Shown piece after piece: positions 7,132-10,280 of a DNA stretch of 10,280 nt; position 1 is the stretch's first letter, and each line of letters opens with the position of its first letter. The translations under genes were made by a program, and so were the position numbers. The notes beneath the pieces were generated by a model that saw only the letters and a program-made list of their open reading frames with translations, made no database searches and had not been told where the DNA came from. The DNA is from an uncultured Bacteroidota bacterium (GTDB lineage Bacteria > Bacteroidota > Bacteroidia > Chitinophagales > Chitinophagaceae): contig CAIWHI010000014.1 in NCBI GenBank assembly GCA_903912435.1, positions 1 through 10,280 of the forward strand, written 5' to 3'.

Positions 7132-7166
7132 CAAAGGTATGGAAAATCAAAATTAAAAATTCAAAA
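7132..7166 (-). promoter_or_regulatory. Promoter of fusA
   Basis: On the minus strand TACCTTTG (7132-7139) is a full -7 consensus match, ending 40 bases before the fusA ATG. TTTTG (7162-7166) lies 22 bases further upstream as a possible -33 element, though the surrounding T-rich sequence makes that half less certain. Confidence 0.65.
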
Positions 7167-7190
7167 TTTTTGATGGAGTATAAAGTCGTA

Positions 7191-7209
7191 AGTAGAAAGT
7201 AGAAAGACG
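7191..7209. repeat. Second copy of AGTAGAAAGTAGAAAGACG
   Basis: This 19-base sequence is identical and in the same orientation to 2182-2200, about 5 kb away. Both copies lie just upstream of minus-strand housekeeping genes (carA and fusA), 52-60 bases beyond their -7 boxes counted from box to repeat at most. Confidence 0.65.
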
Positions 7210-7220
7210 AGAAGTATTAA

Positions 7221-7241
7221 TTCAAAAGTAAAAATTCAAAA
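7221..7241. repeat. 21-base inverted repeat partner of 4890-4910
   Basis: The 21 bases here are the exact reverse complement of 4890-4910, so the fusA gene is bracketed by an inverted pair. The sequence is a low-complexity mix of TTCAAAA and GTAAAAA units. It may be part of a widespread AT-rich extragenic repeat rather than a specific element. Confidence 0.6.
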
Positions 7242-7474
7242 TTCAAAAACCGGGTGGGGGATTTTCATTTGGAATCAAGAGTTATTCGTATTTGATTGCG
7301 AGATATTGGGGGTAGATTTAGTTTTATGACTCTATATCGGTTAATGTGGCTACTATTAATTTTGGATTAAATTTTATAGTTTAGGGGTCAGTGATTATAA
7401 ATCCCGTGCATATGGTAATTTGTTAGAATCAGGATTGACAGTATTTTGGGATTTTCAGGATTTTTTATTTTAAT

Positions 7475-8413
7475 TTACCCATCTAGCAACTCTTCAAAGC
7501 TTTGCTCTAGGAAAAGGTGCATCATTTCCCGGCGGTATTTGCGGGTGTAGTAGTCGTTATCTACTACACGGGCTTTGGCAAGGGCTTTTTTTACATAAAA
7601 ATCTTCAGTATTGCTATTGAGAGAGCCGTCAACTACTACTGGGGCGGGGTCTACACCGCCTACTACTACTTTTAGGTCGCCATTATCGGTAAGGGAAATA
7701 ACTGTGGTGAGGGAGGTGAAGTCAACTGCCTCACGGGGACGTAGTTTTTTGAAAACTATCCTATAATCCTGATTCAGAGGTAGGATTATGCTTTTAATAA
7801 TAGCAGTGGGGGAGAGGTTCCGGGGTTGGATACCATCGCCGGTATATATGGTTTCTAAATCTACAATTTTTGATCCGTCAAGGTCGTGGAGTTCCAGTTT
7901 GGCACCGGCACTTATGAGTACTGGTGCAGTATCTGATACAAATTTTGAAAAGCAAGCCTTTCGTCCACCTGTGGCGATGCAGATATCCCCATCGCACTTG
8001 AGGCAGTAACCTATTGCTTCACGCCACCATTCGCTCTGGTTGTAGAATGAACATCTGTTTTCGCAAAGGATATTACCGCCCAGGGTTGCAGTTTTGCGCA
8101 GCATGGGTGAGGCTACCTCATGGGCTGCCAACACCAGGGTAGGGTATTTTTCTACTATTATTTCATGCTTTTTGAGGTCGTCTAGTTTTATCAGGGAGCC
8201 AATCATCAGGTGATTGTCCTCAACTGATACGGCTTTTAGTTCGGCAATATCGGTAAGGTCTATGAGGCAATTACATTCCTTATTGCCCTGGTATTTATTA
8301 ACCAATACATCGGTTCCGCCTGCTACGTAGCAGAAGTCGCCTGGATGTTCACCTGCTATCTTTATGGCATCTTCAATCCTTGTGGGTTTGAAATATTGTT
8401 TTTCTGTTGGCAT
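7475..8413 (-). CDS. Molybdenum hydroxylase FAD-binding (medium) subunit with predicted extra [4Fe-4S] site
   Basis: This subunit carries electrons between FAD and the iron-sulfur/molybdenum subunits of a xanthine dehydrogenase-family enzyme. From the ATG at 8413 it is 312 residues. FAD motifs AGGTDVL (31-37) and ATLGGN (109-114) are clear, and a CO-dehydrogenase-flavoprotein C-terminal domain follows (about 195-300, with KLRPREAVDF and VGGVDPAP). Between them an insertion carries cysteines 117, 121, 137, 140, 145 and 154. The subset 121/137/145/154 has the spacing and almost the numbering I recall for the [4Fe-4S] ligands of the 4-hydroxybenzoyl-CoA reductase beta subunit. The reading frame extends to a TTG at 8473 overlapping the upstream gene, but the ATG is preferred: it has the A-rich leader usual here and the expected family N-terminus. 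The gene follows the large subunit by 49 bases, so they form one operon. The substrate is unknown. Confidence 0.88.
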   Translation of the reverse strand: MPTEKQYFKPTRIEDAIKIAGEHPGDFCYVAGGTDVLVNKYQGNKECNCLIDLTDIAELKAVSVEDNHLMIGSLIKLDDLKKHEIIVEKYPTLVLAAHEVASPMLRKTATLGGNILCENRCSFYNQSEWWREAIGYCLKCDGDICIATGGRKACFSKFVSDTAPVLISAGAKLELHDLDGSKIVDLETIYTGDGIQPRNLSPTAIIKSIILPLNQDYRIVFKKLRPREAVDFTSLTTVISLTDNGDLKVVVGGVDPAPVVVDGSLNSNTEDFYVKKALAKARVVDNDYYTRKYRREMMHLFLEQSFEELLDG

Positions 8414-8462
8414 TGTGTTGTTATTTTTAATTGGTTGATTCAAAAGAGCATTCAAAGGTTTA

Positions 8463-10280
8463 CTAAACAGCAATTTGCTCTTTGATTTTCAATTTCAATA
8501 ATTCCAAAACATCTTCTGATTTTATGGGCAGTTTGGTTATCCTTATGCCTACGGCATCATAGATGGCATTGGCAATGGCGGGGATAACAGGATGCAGCGC
8601 ACCTTCTCCGCATTCTTTGGCGCCAAATGGGCCTTCGGGGTCAATGGTTTCAATAATGTTAGTATGAATAGGTGGGGTGTCGAGGGTGGTTGGGATTTTA
8701 TAATCCAGGAAGTTATTGTTCACCAATAGTCCATTATAATACCTCATTTCTTCGCTCATTGCCTGCCCCATGCCCATATGCCATGAACCTTCTAATTGAC
8801 CTTCTACTGCTAGTGGGTTAAGCGCTTTACCGCAATCGTGTGCACCCCACATGTTCAGTATTTTTACGTGGCCTGTTTTTACATTTACATTTACTTCGGC
8901 CACACATGCTCCAAAACTGTAGGATGGGCTTAGTCCTGCTCCTGCACCCTTGAAGTCACCACCTAGTTTAGGTGAGATGTACTTGCCACTTACATTTACT
9001 GCGCCACGGTTGGCTGTTAGGATTTCAATTGCTTCTAACCAACTTAGGTCTACTGATTTGTTATGACTAAAAATGCGTTCATCACTGAAGTTGAGTTCGG
9101 CAACCAGTATATTTTTCTTATTTGCAACTGCTTCGGCAATTTCATTTCTCAGATTTTCGGCGGCATTTTTCGCAGCATTACCAGCCATGAATGTAACACG
9201 GCTTGAATAGCTACCCAGGTCCACTGGGGTTAGCAGGGTATCTGCTGCAAGGACAAATATCTTATCCATATTTAAGCCCAGCACCTCCGCCACTATAATT
9301 GCCAGCATAGTATCACTGCCTTGCCCAATATCATTTGCACCTGAAGTTACCAGTACCCGGCCATCGAAATCTACTTTCAGGTGAACCGTTGATTGCGGTA
9401 ATTCATTCCATATAATAGGTAGTGCGCTGCCACTTATGAAAAAGCCACAACCTACACCAAGGCCATGGCCATATTCCAGTTTGCCGTGTTTCTCATCCCA
9501 GCCACTTTGTTGGGCTACTTTTTGGATAGATTCCCGGCTCCCATTGGAGGTTATGCGGTAATGACCTACAGTAAGCGTATTGGAATCCAGGAAGTTTTTC
9601 ATCCTCATAGCCACCGGGTCAATGTGCAACCTATGGGCAATATCGTCAATAAGCGACTCTACCGCAAACCTTGAGTTTACCGCTCCATGGCCACGCATAG
9701 CTCCACATTGGGGTTTATTGGTATAAACCCTTAGGGTTCTGAAGCCGAAATTGTCTAGCTTATAAGGTGCCTGGAGCAAGACACCGTTGTAATAAGAAGT
9801 TACCACGCCAAAACTGCCGTATGCCCCGCCATCAATGGCAATATCGGCATCCAGCACCTTGATGATTCCAACGCGGGAGAAACCCATTTCGACAGTCATC
9901 CGGGATGGATGACGGCCATGATTCGTGAGAAATACCTCCTCACGTGTCAGTCTGACCTTAACGGGTCTTCCCAGTTTACGGGAGATATGTGAGACAATAA
10001 TTTCATGAGGAAAGGGATCACTTTTCCCGCCGAACCCGCCACCCAGGTATGGTTTTATAACACGAACCCGGCTTAGCGGGACCTCCATCACCTTCGCAAG
10101 TGCCCGATGCAGGTAATGTGGGACCTGGGTTGCCGTAATGATTGTCAGTCCGTTCTCATCCCACCAGGCGGTGGCAGCATGTGGCTCAGTAAATCCGTGG
10201 TTTACGCCCTCAAACTCAAAAGACATTTTCGAGGTGATGTCAGCCTCTTTCAGGCCTTGTTGCTGGTCGCCAAAACGCAA
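8463..10280 (-). CDS. Molybdenum hydroxylase molybdopterin-binding large subunit, 5' end missing
   Basis: At least 606 codons are open from the right edge to the TAG at 8463. The first visible codon is TTG (leucine) and no real start is seen, so roughly the first 150-170 residues of a typical 750-780-residue protein lie outside the window. Counting from the edge, visible features are EPHA at 32-35, the molybdopterin-binding GGGFGGK at 80-86, GGAYGSFG at 151-158, AMRGHG at 194-199, DIGQGSDT at 317-324 and the C-terminal GAKECGEGA at 553-561. E559 there is the expected catalytic glutamate that activates the Mo-bound water. The aldehyde oxidase/xanthine dehydrogenase fold is therefore certain. 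The active-site loop and the partner's [4Fe-4S] insertion favour the 4-hydroxybenzoyl-CoA reductase branch, but a hydroxylase for a purine, aldehyde or N-heterocycle is possible. The small 2Fe-2S subunit should lie upstream beyond the edge. Confidence 0.92.
   Translation of the reverse strand: MRFGDQQQGLKEADITSKMSFEFEGVNHGFTEPHAATAWWDENGLTIITATQVPHYLHRALAKVMEVPLSRVRVIKPYLGGGFGGKSDPFPHEIIVSHISRKLGRPVKVRLTREEVFLTNHGRHPSRMTVEMGFSRVGIIKVLDADIAIDGGAYGSFGVVTSYYNGVLLQAPYKLDNFGFRTLRVYTNKPQCGAMRGHGAVNSRFAVESLIDDIAHRLHIDPVAMRMKNFLDSNTLTVGHYRITSNGSRESIQKVAQQSGWDEKHGKLEYGHGLGVGCGFFISGSALPIIWNELPQSTVHLKVDFDGRVLVTSGANDIGQGSDTMLAIIVAEVLGLNMDKIFVLAADTLLTPVDLGSYSSRVTFMAGNAAKNAAENLRNEIAEAVANKKNILVAELNFSDERIFSHNKSVDLSWLEAIEILTANRGAVNVSGKYISPKLGGDFKGAGAGLSPSYSFGACVAEVNVNVKTGHVKILNMWGAHDCGKALNPLAVEGQLEGSWHMGMGQAMSEEMRYYNGLLVNNNFLDYKIPTTLDTPPIHTNIIETIDPEGPFGAKECGEGALHPVIPAIANAIYDAVGIRITKLPIKSEDVLELLKLKIKEQIAV

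Larger units (their letters stand above)
7092..7474. other. Spacer between fusA and the hydroxylase genes
   Basis: This 383-base spacer holds the fusA promoter and then AT-rich repeats: a second exact copy of AGTAGAAAGTAGAAAGACG (7191-7209) and an AT-rich tract (7221-7241) that is the exact reverse complement of 4890-4910. Near the right end TCAGGATT occurs twice (7429-7436 and 7455-7462). No terminator hairpin with a T-run was found after the hydroxylase medium subunit, and no gene was recognised. Confidence 0.6.

Noticed and set aside
7429..7462. Two TCAGGATT copies as a CRISPR-like or terminator structure
   Set aside because: There are only two 8-base copies in AT-rich DNA, with no hairpin or T-run and no regular array.
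8414..8473. Upstream TTG start for the FAD-binding subunit
   Set aside because: It overlaps the large-subunit stop and adds 20 residues unlike the family. The ATG at 8413 has the A-rich leader and gives the expected N-terminus.

Overview
The window looks like chromosomal DNA from a Bacteroidota bacterium, probably a Sphingobacteriia/Chitinophagia-type lineage. Three protein-coding genes have a TAnnTTTG -7 box just upstream. Starts are preceded by A/T-rich sequence rather than a Shine-Dalgarno motif. The L-threonine dehydrogenase is the short-chain (SDR) type common in this phylum. Base composition is moderately AT-rich, with one clearly AT-richer island. Taxonomy is an inference from these signals; no database was searched.

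Layout, left to right. An SDR-type L-threonine 3-dehydrogenase (1-942, minus) runs off the left edge almost complete. carA, the glutaminase subunit of carbamoyl-phosphate synthase (1007-2122, minus), lies upstream of it. A repeat-rich divergent spacer (2123-2437) separates carA from a small uncharacterised plus-strand gene (2438-2641) with a good Bacteroidota promoter. Its stop codon overlaps the end of a converging two-gene cassette (2638-4504, minus): an SMC/RecF-like AAA ATPase followed, with an 8-base overlap, by a small TOPRIM-like protein. The cassette has about 27-30% G+C in sampled lines, against about 42% in a sampled fusA line. It resembles split OLD/PARIS-like anti-phage modules. 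A repeat-rich spacer (4505-4949) with a strong terminator follows. Next is fusA, elongation factor G (4950-7091, minus), which stands alone with its own promoter and terminator instead of sitting in a ribosomal str operon.

The right third holds two subunits of a molybdenum hydroxylase on the minus strand: the molybdopterin-binding large subunit (8463 to beyond 10280, N-terminus missing) and the FAD-binding medium subunit (7475-8413). The medium subunit has a cysteine-rich insertion whose C-x15-C-x7-C-x8-C spacing matches, as I recall it, the extra [4Fe-4S] site of the 4-hydroxybenzoyl-CoA reductase beta subunit. The 2Fe-2S small subunit is not visible and would be expected beyond the right edge.

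The housekeeping genes (threonine catabolism, carbamoyl phosphate synthesis, translation) show no functional link to each other. The two functional units are the ATPase/TOPRIM pair and the hydroxylase pair. The three long spacers share dispersed AT-rich repeats, including a 19-base exact direct repeat and a longer inverted repeat on either side of fusA.
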